Position numbers and translations under genes: made by a program. Source: Jaltomata sinuosa (taxonomy: Eukaryota; Streptophyta; Magnoliopsida; Solanales; Solanaceae). Taken from it: 64,000 nt of DNA. The stretch covers positions 930,001 to 994,000 of the forward strand of contig QJPP01007218.1 in NCBI GenBank assembly GCA_003996215.1, read 5' to 3'. Shown here piece after piece: positions 35,950 to 48,648 of the stretch (the stretch's first letter is position 1; each line of letters opens with the position of its first letter). The notes under the pieces were generated by a model, which worked only from the letters and a program-made list of their open reading frames with translations, made no database searches and was not told the origin of the DNA.

Positions 35950-36425
35950 AGATAGAGATAAATTTTTGATAGATTCAATTCCCTACCATTAGTAGCGAAT
36001 CCAGGATTTTTCTCTAAGGGGGTTCGAAAAATAAAAATGTAATGCTTGAGATTTGAACTTGAAACCTCAAAAGTAAATTTAGAATTTTCTAAATTACTAA
36101 GCCAACCCCTAATCTTGTGTTTAGAGGATTCAAAATCTATATTAAATAAAAAAGGTATCTTATATACAGAGTAATTTTTACCGACGGAATTCGGGTAACA
36201 CCCTCGCCCCCTAGAGCCCTCCCTGCCTACCATTCAGTTAGTCAGATTACGCATTAAATGCATATTTCTCTCTAGTCAATTACGTAAATCAAACGTGTGA
36301 CTGTTATGTTCAAGAAACTGTTGGTTGCCTTCTCAAACAGAAACAGTAACAGTAGCAGCAATTTAGACTATGACTGGAGAGACTAGTTACAGTAGACAAG
36401 CAGACAATAAAGAAACACCAATTAA
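35950..36425. repeat. Local segmental duplication D, copy 2 (interrupted by a MITE)
   Basis: Second copy of the block at 34445-34690 in the same orientation, longer because MITE family S copy 2 is inserted at 35991-36226. Confidence 0.85.
35991..36226. mobile_element. Short hAT MITE family S, copy 2 (236 bp)
   Basis: Left terminus AGTAGCGAATCCAGG and right terminus, reverse-complemented, GCAGGGAGGGCTCTAG are diverged forms of copy 1. The 8-bp duplication CTACCATT is perfect (35983-35990 and 36227-36234). The interior shares the TACCGACGGAATTCGGG-like block. Confidence 0.85.
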
Positions 36426-36799
36426 ATAGGTTAAGACTGATTAACAACCGTACAGTCTCGTCCATGGGCGAATTCAGAATTTTAAGTTTAAAGGTTCTAA
36501 AATAGGACAATGATTAGAATCTTCATATATAACTTATACATACTTAGTAAGTTAATTTTTAACACAAATACAGTATTTGAACCAAAACTATTAAGTTCTA
36601 TCGAACCTGTTATAACTCGTGGGGTAGGTCCGCCCGGGGCCTCTTCGGTTAATTGGGGCTATTTTTGTCAATGAATCTTGTGCTATGTATTAAAATTCAA
36701 CAGTTGCCATCATCAAACCTAACTGATACAACTCTTCAATATCTGCATTCAAAACTTTGCTGCCATTCTTATTAGAGCTTTGACCACAACACTTCCAAC

Positions 36800-37029
36800 C
36801 CTATTGTTTACTTTTTGTTTTACTCACGAAGTTTGAGAAAGTAAAGATGATTTTTGAATTTTGTGGTCTTAAACTAAAAATATGTAAAATGTACTAAAAT
36901 GTTCTTTAAAATTGTGGTCTTAAACATGTCACCTCGAAAGTTGAAATTAAAGAGTTGTGAAAAAAAAAAAAAAAAATTTAAACGAACTAAAGCAAAAAGT
37001 AATACAAACAAATTGAAACGAAGGGAGTA
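36800..37029. mobile_element. Stowaway-like MITE
   Basis: The interior has TTTGTGGTCTTAAACTAAA and the right end reads AAATTGAAACGAAGGGAG followed by TA. The left end is decayed. Confidence 0.65.
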
Positions 37030-37613
37030 ATATAATAATCAACTAACAAGACTTTTGTAGTTTTGATCTACGTATTCTTCAACATTAATTTTACAGCTAG
37101 CTATATCAATTAGTAGTGCTGATTATGATTTACCATATTACACCTAGGAGTAAATAAAATTTGGTTTTGCTTTCCCGATATCTACTTTTAATAGGTCATG
37201 AACTAAATTATAATCAATCTTAACGTGTCTATAAAAAGTGATTCTGTTTTTTTCATCGGAATTGAATAAAGATTAAAGATCTTGAGTGACCGATTCGACA
37301 TAACAACTCAAAAAGATCCTTATTATTTACCAACAACGAATGGTCGTGCATGACTGAAAACATGGACCAACAACTGCAATAATTATCTCTCAATCTCAAA
37401 CAAGTTGGTTCAACTATACGTGAGTTAAATTGAGGAGCTCCAAAAAATTAAAAATAAGTTATGTTCACTAATTAATGATGTAATGAATTTAGTTATAATA
37501 GTTAATTTACTGAACCTCCTTTCAAGTTATTAATAATAGTTTACATTAAGGTTTTGGATTGAATTAGCAGATTCTTTCACAATCGTAAATGTTCTATACA
37601 TTATGGGGTCGTT

Positions 37614-37811
37614 TGGTACACGAAATGGAATAAACAGAAAAATCCCACGAGATTATTTTATCCCACTTTCATATAGAATAGTAATCTCACCATTTTAGTA
37701 TGAATGATGGAATAAAATAGTCTCTGAATTAGTTAATACGCCAAAATATGGAATAAAGTAAAATTCATATTTTATCTCGAGATTATTATACTTATCCCAC
37801 GTATCAAACTA
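37614..37811. mobile_element. Palindromic MITE family G, copy 2
   Basis: Left GGGTCGTTTGGTACACGAA and right CTTATCCCACGTATCAAACT give inverted termini. The interior shares GAATGATGGAATAAAATAGT with the copy at 32064-32277. Confidence 0.75.
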
Positions 37812-38844
37812 ATAGGTTTTTAAATAGAATTCAAAATTGAAAAAAGAAAAAGGAAACAGAGATGATTCTACTCTTTCCCAAGAAAAGCCAAACAAAACAA
37901 AAAGCTGCTTCCACTTGAAAATTAATGAAGGACAATAGCATTGGGATCACCAAAACAAAAGAGTATTGCTTTGAAAAAATATTTGGACTGTTTCACTTTT
38001 TCTTTATTCCTCTTCTCTCCTCTCTTTAACTTTAACCAAAGCTGAATTGCACTACATCTGTCTCTTCTTTCTTTCTATCTATCCCTACTATTGAAAAAAT
38101 GAGTATTTGCTTTTCTTTTACTGTATCCACCTTTTTCCCCGGCCCAACTGCAGGCCCATATTCTTGTAACTGATATATTCGGCCAAAGTGGATAGATACC
38201 CTATTTCGGGATCATCATTTAAATCATATTCGTACTAAAATATGTAAAATTTTCAAATTTATTTACTTTGAAATAACCTCATATATGTTATGACTGAAGT
38301 GTCATATGGTTGAAGTTAAGTCAATTTCGCTAAACTTTAGACACATATAATTAAAGTCCAATTATTTTATAGGTACAAAGTTGTTCTGAAATGATACATG
38401 TGCGAAAAAAAGTTTAAAAAGTGGATACAAGTTAAATAGCTGGTAATGTCGATATAAGATATATATCCCGTAAATGCTTACATGAGATTTACAGCGCATC
38501 TCGATTGTGTACATAAGCTTATGTGGGACACGTAAAGGTGTTATTAACCAAATATCCATGTACTGTGTTTTCGTTAAACCAACTACTAATAGAAACCATG
38601 TCTCTTTCATAAATGGTTTTATAATATATAGTTAAGTGGCATACTTCAAATTATAAATACTAAAACTAGATTAATGGCAGATCACATAACCATTAAAAAG
38701 TTTCAATTGAATTTTTTTTTTGGAAAATTATATACCGCAAATAAAGGAAAAGAATAATATTTTTTTTCAATTGAATAATATGAGCATTTGAGTTTTTGAG
38801 TCAATTTATTTAGGACTAAAATGTAATTATATCAATAGACAGAT

Positions 38845-39222
38845 TACAACAACTACTACAAACACAACGTAATTATATAAGTGGGATTTAGAAGGGTGGT
38901 ACGTACACAATCTTACTCTTAATACTTTGTGAGGGTAGAAGAACTGTTTTTGATAAACCTTGGTTCAAGTAAAACATATCAAATAACAAGTATATAATGT
39001 AAAAATAAAAATGAAGAGAACAATAGCAACACAAATAATATGATAACTGAAGTAAATGAAACAAAATGTAATATTAGACATGTTCGATTATTTATTAACC
39101 TTGCACCCTTATCTTCGACTTTCACATCTTCTTGTTTAAAGTCATATCCTCGATGAACTATAAATATGTCATGTCTTGTCTAATCACCTCTCTCCAAAAC
39201 TTTTTCGATCTATTTCTGTCGA
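38845..39222 (-). mobile_element. RTE LINE 3' fragment, minus strand
   Basis: Reverse-complemented, it contains TTGGAGAGAGGTGATTAGAC and AAGACATGACATA, corresponding to the YWGEVIRQDM region. A degraded tail with GAGGGT/ACAACTACTACAAACAC follows. It is strongly diverged. Confidence 0.75.
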
Positions 39223-39551
39223 TTTTTTTTTTTTAAAAAAAAAGTGGGACCCACTGTACGCCAAGGGGTGAGAGTGTAATGGGGATCGGTGAAGAGGGGA
39301 GCGCACGTGTGCATGCGCGACAAAAGTATACTGTAGAAGCAGGCCAGCCCATCACGTGCACCCAAAAGTCATTCTTGACCCGGGCCCATTTTATATTATT
39401 TTGTTTCAATTCCAGATTTGCCAGATCAACCCTCTTCCCCATGTCCCTCTCACATTATTTCTTAACTATCCCCACTTCTCTTTCTTTTTTGTTTTTTTCC
39501 TTCATTCCTTTTTTTTTTTTTTTAATATCTGCTTCATTTAATGGATATTTG

Positions 39552-40372
39552 TTACAATAATAATATACTCCCTCCGTTTTAATTTGTTTGACCTGCTTTC
39601 ATTTTTAGTCTATTTAAAAAAGAATGACTCTTTCCCTTTTTAGTAACTCTTTAATTCCAACTTTCCACATGGCATGTTTAGGACCACAAGATTAAAGGGC
39701 ATTTTAGTACATTTGACATATATTTAATTTAAGACCACAAAATTCAAAAGTTTATTTATTTTCTTAAACTCTGCGCCAAATCAAAATAGGTCACTCATTT
39801 TGAAATGGAGGGAATATTTAGTAATTTCATAAATGAGGTCTAGAGAGGTTAGAATTTGCGTATATCGTAGTCTAATCTCATGGAGAAAGAGAGTTTGTTT
39901 TAATTTTGGAAGAACCTAGTAGGCTCAAGTGTGGCAAGTTAAAACAGTTATGAAAAAGAAAATACATAGAGAAAAAACATGACAACTAATAAGAAAAGCA
40001 GTACAACACGTTCATAAAAGGAATAGTATCAACAATAAACTAGTGTGATAATCGAAACACAATAAACAACAGATGACAACAGTAATCAACAGGCAAGAAA
40101 CTACAAGAATAATGTTAAAATCACAATAGATAGGGTTCTCCAGACTATCATCAAGCCTGCCTCGCCGAAAAGCGATACCTCGTTCAACTACCTGCTAATA
40201 TTCTATCCCAATTCGTGAGCCGCGGCCTTCATACTTTTCTATCTAAGGTCATGTACTCAGTAAACTGAAGATACGTCATGTCCTGTCTAATCACCTCTCT
40301 CCAATACTTTTTGGATCTACTTCTACCGCTCCTGATACTCACCATATTCAACGGCCTCTTACACCTTATATT
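39552..40372 (-). mobile_element. RTE LINE 3' fragment with nested Stowaway
   Basis: The minus strand encodes blocks KYWREVIRQDMTYLQF and EYMTLDRKV (40229-40330), then a spacer, then the LINE tail (39815-39920). The tail's last bases (TACAATAATAATATA) continue on the far side of the Stowaway element at 39568-39814, showing that the MITE jumped into the LINE tail. Confidence 0.8.
39568..39814. mobile_element. Stowaway MITE with intact termini
   Basis: Left CTCCCTCCGTTTTAATTTG and right, reverse-complemented, TTCCCTCCATTTCA are flanked by TA on both sides, as expected for Tc1/mariner-type Stowaway elements. The interior is AT-rich and non-coding. Confidence 0.88.
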
Positions 40373-41182
40373 GATTAGAAGTAACCAAATTAACTTATTT
40401 TTAGTATCGTTCAACTAGCCCAAATATAAAAGAGTTGGTTTATTATTGTTCATTGATTTACCAGAGAAAGAGCAAAACGATAATAAAACCTACATATACG
40501 AAATTAGTTTATAGTATCGAGAGTTATATAAATTTGATTAAATTGATAATTTATTATATATACATAAATTTTCACTTATAAAAACAGCATGTGAGATTTT
40601 GATCAAGTTGGGCAGGTTGAATTATGATATGTTATTCAATTATCTCGATCCAAACAAACTTTGGACGTATTGGTCATGATAATTATTTATTAATTTGATT
40701 AATTTTGACGTCTAAAATTGATCTAACTAGATCAACTATTTGCCACCTCCACTATATTATTGGTTAAAGTCTTGAAGAAGGAGAAAGCAAAACAGTGGAG
40801 TCCAGGTAAAGCCTGATATTCGTATTAAGGTTCGACTATGTTTAAATTCGAGTATTGCATGACTCATTTCTGGAGGCGGTGCTCACAAGAGAATTTACAT
40901 TATATGGTTATGCTAAATATATTTGAATGAACTTCTTCCACCCTAATCAGTTTACTTGATTAATTAATTTTATTTACTAGTATTAATCTGAGTGTTTTTT
41001 GCGTACTCCTCTTTGCATGACTTTTGCCTTAACGTGGCATCATTTTCACAAAGTAATTACCGAACTTGCAGCTATATGTTACCATTGCAAAGCAATTAAA
41101 CTTCACAAAAATTCCAAAATTGTTAGGGTTAGGGTTTGTAAAAGCACATATAAGATCTTTAAGTTGTGTATATCTATTTATT

Positions 41183-41326
41183 ACCCGGTCAGTCCTAGTT
41201 TATTTGACGGTGTTTGACTGAATACACTGTTTCAAAAATATGTCATAACTATAAAATCATCTCATTGAGAATAGACTAAAAAAGATAGCGTGTTACATAA
41301 AATGGAAAGAGCCAGAGAGGGAGTAC
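41183..41326. mobile_element. Possible degraded Stowaway-like element
   Basis: Right end GAGAGGGAGTA followed by CTA, and left CGGTCAGTCCTAGTTTATTTG, resemble decayed termini of another Stowaway subfamily. Confidence 0.4.
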
Positions 41327-41770
41327 TAAACTGTTGGCCAAAACCTGGCTAATTAGTCCACAGTTACAACCCTAGCTTATACGACTAGAGACAAATAATA
41401 GTTCTGAACATAAGTTGGATATTCTCCACTTCAGATTCTTCAAAAATATCGTCGTATTTGTTGAAGGATTCGAACAATATAGATATATCATGTTTCCATT
41501 CTGAATACATATAAATAATTCATGAGGAGGACAATAGAGAAACTATTATCCTCAAGAGAAGACATGGACAAATAATTTTATAAAGAAAAAGATGTTAATA
41601 AGTCAAGAAGAGATGAAACATTGCCATACAAAAGGATCATTTTTGTATTGGTAGGTAGGTACCTTAGCTTACTCTATGACCCTCCATGCACCCTTTTAAA
41701 CCAGCAACTTATTTATGAAGAAGAAGCCATTGATTAATTCTTCTTTTTCAAACCCCAAACTAATAACTAA

Positions 41771-42375
41771 TACAACAACAATAACGTATTCAGTGTAAAT
41801 AATCTAGTAGAGTCGGGGAAGGATAGAATACACAAACCTTACCCCTAGCTTGTAGAGATAGAAAGGTTGTTTCCGATAGACGTTCGGTTTAAATAAAGTA
41901 TTTCCAAATAGTTTGAAAAAGGAAATACAAAAATGAGAGCAGTAACAATAACGACATAATGCGAAATGAAGAGCAGTACACAACATACCAAAGAAAGACC
42001 TACTACTAAATAAAAACAAAAAATCCATTTAATTTCTATCTTTTATGTGTCATTCTTTTGAGTATACTTTGAATTAATATGTCCTACCCACTTGATAAAT
42101 TCAGGGAAGGATATACACAGACATTTCCCCTAGCTTGTAGAGATATATAGAGAGGTTGTTTCGGATAAACTTTCAGTTTAAATAAAGTATTTTCAAACAG
42201 TTTGAAAAGAGATTGCAGAAATGACACCAGTAACAACAAAGAAATAATGTAAAATGGAGAGCAATACACAACATAATACCGAAGAAAGAACCTACTACTA
42301 AATAAAAACAAAATACATTAATTTCTACCTTTTATGTGTCATTCTTTTGAGTATACTTTGAATTAATATGTCCTA
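41771..42375. repeat. Tandem duplication of a LINE-tail block, about 300-bp unit
   Basis: Copy 1 (about 41771-42085) and copy 2 (about 42095-42375) share GCTTGTAGAGATA, GAAAGGTTGTTTC/GAGAGGTTGTTTC, AATAAAGTATTT, CCTACTACTAAATAAAAACA, and TGTGTCATTCTTTTGAGTAT in order. Each contains a minus-strand LINE tail remnant (41771-41900 and 42102-42185). Confidence 0.88.
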
Positions 42376-43897
42376 CACTTGATAAATTCAGTAACAGCAG
42401 CCACATATATAACAATTCCATGTGCATGGTTGGTATGTAACAAGTCCAGCATATTACATATATATATAAGAAATAATTGTATATAATAATACACATTCAA
42501 AGGAAGAAGCTAGCTAGTTGGATCTTGTTAGGATATACACATAAAAAGACACTCACTACATTGTGATTGTAACAACTCAGATTGAGTTAGAAACATTCAT
42601 TTAATTGTTGACTGGGGCAGCATATTCCAGATTTATGTGGCTAGCTAATTAGCTTGCATTTTATTTTAGATTGGAGATTTGATTTATTTAACCAAATCTG
42701 GATACTACTAGAGCATGCATACAGTGTAAAAATTTATTATTTTTTGTAAACAGGTTACTAATAATTAGTGATCACCTAGAGATTTATTTGTAATTTTTTT
42801 TGTAAGAGACGTGATTGTGTAAATATTTTTTACATAATTGGTGCATAGAACTCAAACTCACAAATGCTTATTAATTATTATAGTATTGGAGACATCGAAA
42901 GGGAAGGCGAAGTTTATCATGTCAAAAGGATATGTTTGGTACGGAGAAAAATATTTGTTGATTTTTTTATGTTTAATTGATCAAAATATTTGAAAAAACG
43001 AATTTCATAAGTCACATTCCAGCCCCCTCTCCCTACCCTCCCTCCCATGGTATTTTACTAGAATGCATATAAATGCTTTAATTTGTATGTAGGCGCAAGA
43101 AGAGTCGTTTGATCACTCCATTTACTTTAAAAGTATATGACTGGGATAATATTAATTATTTGCTTGCTTACTTTCCGAGACCAGAAAATAAGCAAGAAAA
43201 TTAATCATTTTTTTTTCAAAAAAAACTTTCTGTCATATCAAATATACCCTAAAAGATAAATAGTTTATAATAATTGAAATTAGTAACCTGAAAAATAAGA
43301 GAGATAACCTGCTCTAATAGGAAACATTTATAAAAAAATTATAATGGCTAGTTCTAGTAAGTGTGTTAAACTTTACATTATGGAGAAGATTAGGATCATG
43401 ATTATCTATATGTTTAAAACTAAACAAAATAGTCAACCTTGGGTGGTCTCAAGTCTAGACTCCTATCTAATCTCATGATTAATTGAAGTTAACCACTTCC
43501 CCACCTCACCAACCATATATTATAAAGCAAGTTTATCATCTTATCTCAACGCGCCATTAATTAAGATATTCTCATTAGCTTTATAGATTAATTAAATTCA
43601 ATCGTGTTGTTAATTTTATTATTTTGCAAAATCCATTTCTCTATATATGTATATGAATCTAAACTAAATAAACTTGTAGAGAATGTTCTTTTAGCAACTT
43701 TTGACTTGAGTAGGGGAGTTTCCTTTTCTTCTCATGATTAATGTTGATTCCCCACTATTCCTTGGTTAATGAATAACTAAACATTTTAAAAAAATGAATT
43801 GAAAAAATAAACACTCATATATCATGTATAGTTATTGATTTTAATCAACTTTTAGACATTGACTTTGTAATTAAATTTAACACGATCATCACACTTA

Positions 43898-44233
43898 AGG
43901 GTCGTTCCGTTTGCAGGATGAGATCGATAAGGATATGGGACTTTTTCATTGGACATCTGGTGCGCCTCACGCCTAGGACCAGACATCTCGTGCGTGGGTG
44001 AGATGGGTCCTACTCTGATACCATGTAAATTAGGTCTTGAGTCTAACTCACATTCCAAAAGCTAGCTCAAAGAAAGGAGGATTGCACAAGCCTTATAAAG
44101 AGACCACCATCTCCATAACCTCCGATGTGGGGCTTTTTCATTCTTCAACAATACCCATAACCAAATGCGAAATAAACAATCTCGTATTTTATTCTAAAAT
44201 TATTATCCTTTACTATTCCACCAACCAAACAAA
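43898..44233. mobile_element. Palindromic MITE family G, copy 3, split by another repeat
   Basis: The left part (GGGTCGTTCCGTTTGCAGGA) and right part (TTATTCTAAAATTATTATCC) resemble family G ends, with an unrelated 200-bp block between them. Assignment is tentative. Confidence 0.45.
43943..44147. mobile_element. Dispersed repeat (TRIM or LTR remnant) inside MITE G copy 3
   Basis: The block contains CTCTGATACCATGTAAATTA and a CTAACTCACATTCCAAAAGC piece, a widely dispersed plant repeat pattern. CTTTTTCATT occurs at both borders (about 43940 and 44135), possibly the target duplication. Confidence 0.5.
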
Positions 44234-44260
44234 ATTTATATATATATAATTGCATATAAC

Positions 44261-44322
44261 TGTCTATAAAAAGTGAAATTAATAACCTAGAAAGTAAGAC
44301 GAGATATGTTTTACCACTATTT

Positions 44323-44382
<60 letters not shown>

Positions 44383-44447
44383 CTATAAAAAGTGAAATTA
44401 ATAACCTAGAAAATAAGACTAGATATGTTTTACCACTATTTTAACTA
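44261..44447. repeat. 119-bp-offset direct repeat flanking an AT microsatellite
   Basis: TGTCTATAAAAAGTGAAATT... at 44261-44326 is repeated at 44380-44447 with two differences. Between them is a TA dinucleotide run of about 53 bp (44327-44379). Confidence 0.93.
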
Positions 44448-44575
44448 GTTTAGTGTAATGTGAAATGGGACAAAGGAATCTCAGCATGCAACATGCCTAC
44501 TTTATAGGCGTGCATGATCAAGAAAAGTGTAGTGTACGTATTCATATATGAAAATAAAAATAGTACTACTATATA

Positions 44576-44841
44576 CTCCATTTGTCTTATATTAGTTACT
44601 CACTATACTAAAAATAGTTGTCACATATTAGTTGACCACCTTACTAATTAAATAAAGAAAGCATTGATTAAATTTTTTCTATATTACCCTTGCAATTAAT
44701 TATTTTTTAAAGTGTTCACATTTGTTTATAAAGTTTCAAAGAAGTTTTTAAAGGGTAAATTAGTAAAACAATTTTCTTATTTATGATTTCTTAATATACG
44801 TGTAAAAAGGAAAGTGTGCCACTAATATGAGACCGATGGAG
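44576..44841. mobile_element. Stowaway-type MITE, second subfamily
   Basis: Left CTCCATTTGTCTTATATTAG and right, reverse-complemented, CTCCATCGGTCTCATATTAG are flanked by TA. The interior is non-coding and AT-rich. Confidence 0.85.
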
Positions 44842-45639
44842 TAATATGAAATTTTAAAATCATAGCTTAAAGTTTTAGCATCAATATATACCAGCTAGGT
44901 CTTAAATGAGCCATTAGCTAATTATGAGTATTCTCTTTTAGTAAAATTTATTAATGTGAGCCTTTATACATTTCAAAGTCTTTAATTTTTTATAATTAAT
45001 TAACATTAACATGGTACGTTAAAGTCCTATAAGCCATCCAACTTTGGTTGTGAACTAACAAAAATGGGTCCTAAAAAAATTCTATCTTTTTTGTGCATAG
45101 GCAATTCAATGCCTATTAAAGTAGGATATAGGCTTTTCTTTTCCTATAGTTCAAGCTTCCTTCACTTTTGTGATTATATTATATTATACTAATGTGAAAG
45201 TTAAGCATAGAATATTATAGTTTAATTAGCGTATCAAACTGTTATGATTTAGTGGTCCTCATCTCTAATCTCCTATTTTATTTTTAACTTCCTTTGTAGG
45301 GTACTTCTAAGCAAGGGCAGATCAACATCACAAGTTACGGGTTCGACAAAATCTAATAATTTTAACCTAAATTATGTACTTGTATTACGAAATTTATTTA
45401 ATAAGTAGTATATATTTTGGGATAATTGTATTTCAGTTAATTAAAATGTGTGTTTCTGATCATTTTACGTGGGAAAGATATTATATTTAAATTATTTTAG
45501 AAGTATATTACCATGCAATATCAATACAAACTTAACAAATAGTGCACATTTATTATTTAATTAATGTCAGTATTTTTCTCTCTTCAATAATTTCATCATA
45601 ACTTTTATTACACTTGCACTCTTTTAAAAATCATTTTTC

Positions 45640-45757
45640 TTGAGTCGATTATTTATCAGAAACAACTCCTCCACCCTATAAAGATAGAGCGTAAGCTGCA
45701 TACACCTCATTACTCTACCTAAATTTCACTTGTGAGACTATATTGGGTATGTTATTG
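45640..45757 (+). mobile_element. RTE LINE / TS-SINE tail remnant
   Basis: CTTGAGTCGATTATTTATC, AGCTGCATACACCTC and TTGTGAGACTATATTGGG, then TATGTTATTG, follow the order of the LINE tail with many substitutions. Confidence 0.75.
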
Positions 45758-47929
45758 TACTTCTCAGGAAATTTATGATCATTCACGAGCAGAAGGATCA
45801 AAAGTGCTCATTTTAAGTATTGAAGGTTAAATAGGCTTAGTCAAACATCACAAGAACTAAAATCAATGTTCACCAATAACTGAGGGACTAAAAATGTTAT
45901 TAACCCATAAATAATTTATTCTGAATCCAATTATTGTTCTGTACTAAAAAAAAAATTAAAATTCTAAATCCGCTTCGACTTCTAAATGTTCCTTTTTCTT
46001 AGATTTCACATATGATCTTTACAGTAATCACAAGATAATTAACCTTACAGTTGCTAATTACTTTAATTTGAACTTTCGATTGTGGACATCACGTGTTGCT
46101 TTAATATACTATTTACAATTTTTCTCTGTATCTGCGCGTATCACAGCTCACAAGGCATACTTTTAGCTGTAGAAATTGTACATTTGGTAGCAATAAATTA
46201 ATTTAATTAAAGTTAACAGTACTAGAATGACCAATAAATGAACTAAACCTAATCATCAAACGAATAGTAAAAGCATGAGAAAAAAATATATGTGCATTTT
46301 TATTACTAGTAGTAAATTTATAAATGTCCTATAAATGCATATATATTAGATATTATATTAAATAAAATGTGAAATAAGAAAGAAATTATAGTCATAGATT
46401 AAAAACACTAAAACAATAAATACAAATTTTCAATTATACATTATATACTGTAATTTGTAATGTCTCAATCACCTAATTATAAAAAATAATTCATGCATTG
46501 CATTATTTATGTTACTAACCTCTCCATTACAATTTATGTATTATTAATCCCTATATATTTAAATTGTCTCTAAAATAATTAACAAACCCTAAATGCAAAT
46601 ATTACTACTGTATATTTATATTTATTTAATATATTAAAGTAGAGTTATTAAGCAACTTAGGATTCCAAAATGAGGGGCCTCAATCTATTAATACTTCATC
46701 TATATATGTGGACAACCACACATTATTATTAATAATTATTATTAATAATAATTTTAATATAAAGTTTTTCATATGATAATTTTCTGTATAGTTTCTTCCA
46801 CTGGAGGTCATCATATCAATGTGGTTCCAGTAGGAACAAAATTCTATATTGTTGGCATATTGGGGTGAGAAGAAAAACAGTTCCAAAGTAGTCTAAATGT
46901 TAACTTTTTTTTTTATTGTTTAGTGCATATGCCCCCCTTTGAAAATGAAGACCCTTTTGTTTGACCTTTGTGTACATAAATAAACCAGTACTGTCAGTAT
47001 AGTTATTAATTTCTTGGACTGTTATCATTTTCTACATAAGTAGGTGGTAGTAAGCAATGTAGAAATGGGACCATCAAAGACGTTATGGGATGGTAAGTAT
47101 TTCTTCATTCTCGATTAAATATTTTGGGTTTGAGTTAGAAAAATAGAACATTTTACCGATTAAGTAGAACTTTCCAATGTGTATTTAGTCGAGTTTAGAA
47201 TAGGTATCAGATATCGGGTGAACATTATTTTATTTTTAGAAAAAAGTAGAAATGGGAAAAAATGACTAGTTTCCCACCCAACAAAAAACTGACTTAAGTT
47301 TGGATGAAAGTTATTGAGTTTGATGTCCATATTTTTGCTACGTCTCCAATCCTTCTATCTTTAATTAAAGGTTTTGATCTTGAGCTTTACGAATAAAATT
47401 GACTTTGATAGGGAGTAGGGATGGAGCCAAGGTGTGTACCTTACAAAAAAAATAAAGTCGGTTGTATATAAGGTTAATTTTTTTTTTATTACCTCTTTAT
47501 TCCTTTAAAAATAACCTTGGCTCTACCACTAGTATGGAGTCTTTTACTTTAAAGTAAAATTTTTTGCTGTTTCAAATTAGTCGAGATTAAATAAGTATCA
47601 AATATCGAGTAAAAAATAAAAAATAAAAAATAAAAAAATAAGAATAAGTAAAGGATGACCCAACAAAAATCTGACCATAGATTTTGTGTCCTAAACTTTT
47701 GGAGACCATGAGCAATCCCTCTTTGATCCTTTGATCATCTTTTTCTACCTTCAATTATCATTTTCATCATCCACATTTTTACTTTGCTTTATTAATTACC
47801 ATCATGGTTAGTCTTTCCCGTTCTAATTATCTATCTTTTAAAATATTTATACACTTGTTAAAATATTAAATAACTGTAATTTTAACTATATTAGCGTAAT
47901 TTATCCTTATTTCTCTGTCAAATATCTTA

Positions 47930-48187
47930 CTCCCTCCATTCTCTTTTAGTTGTCATGTTGCGTTTTTCTAGAGTCAATTTAATTAATTTTATAGCTAAAT
48001 TTGATTAGATTAATTCGATATTTTAAAATTAAAATTTAGATATTCAAAAATTATACGAAAAGTACTATAAATTGCAATTTTTCTCATATCAATATGATCA
48101 AAAACTATATTTAAAAATGTTGGTGAAAGTTTATATCGTCTAACTCTTAAAAAGGAAACTATGACAACTAAAAAGGAACGGAGAGAG
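47930..48187. mobile_element. Stowaway-type MITE with 27-bp termini
   Basis: Left CTCCCTCCATTCTCTTTTAG continues into TTGTCAT. The right end, reverse-complemented, reads CTCTCTCCGTTCCTTTTTAG and continues the same way. TA flanks both ends. Confidence 0.9.
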
Positions 48188-48547
48188 TACTGTACTCAAC
48201 TAACAGTACTCTGCTAGAGCAGTATGAGCAAAAACAATTTAAAATAACAAATAATTTTTAGACATCAATTTATTTATTTTAAAAAATAATAATTGCTAAC
48301 TGCAACTAGTAGTAATTGTAGCATTTAATAGCAGTGAAATATGAGTAGTTCATAAATAAAGGAAATAATAAAGGCATGAAGAAGTATAGCATTTACTAGA
48401 AGTGAATAATTAGTAGTTGATAAATAAGCTATAGTAGGAGTAGCTTTTTGACTTGATAATCCAAAGGGGATATTTATGGTAGTGATGCTAGCGCCATCTT
48501 GAAGCAAAAAAAGGACCCACAATAACCAAGAAAAAAAACAATCGAAC

Positions 48548-48648
48548 GATAATAAATTCAGTATAATTTTATAAGTGAAGTCTGAGAAAGATAAAACGTG
48601 TGCAGTCTTATGCTTACCGCTTTGGAGCAGAGAAACTGTTTTTTATTT
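48548..48648 (-). mobile_element. Diverged LINE tail remnant
   Basis: Reverse-complemented, it follows the tail order (AACAGTTTCTCTGCTCC, TAAGACTGCACACG, TTCACTTATAAAATTATACT) with heavy divergence. Confidence 0.55.
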
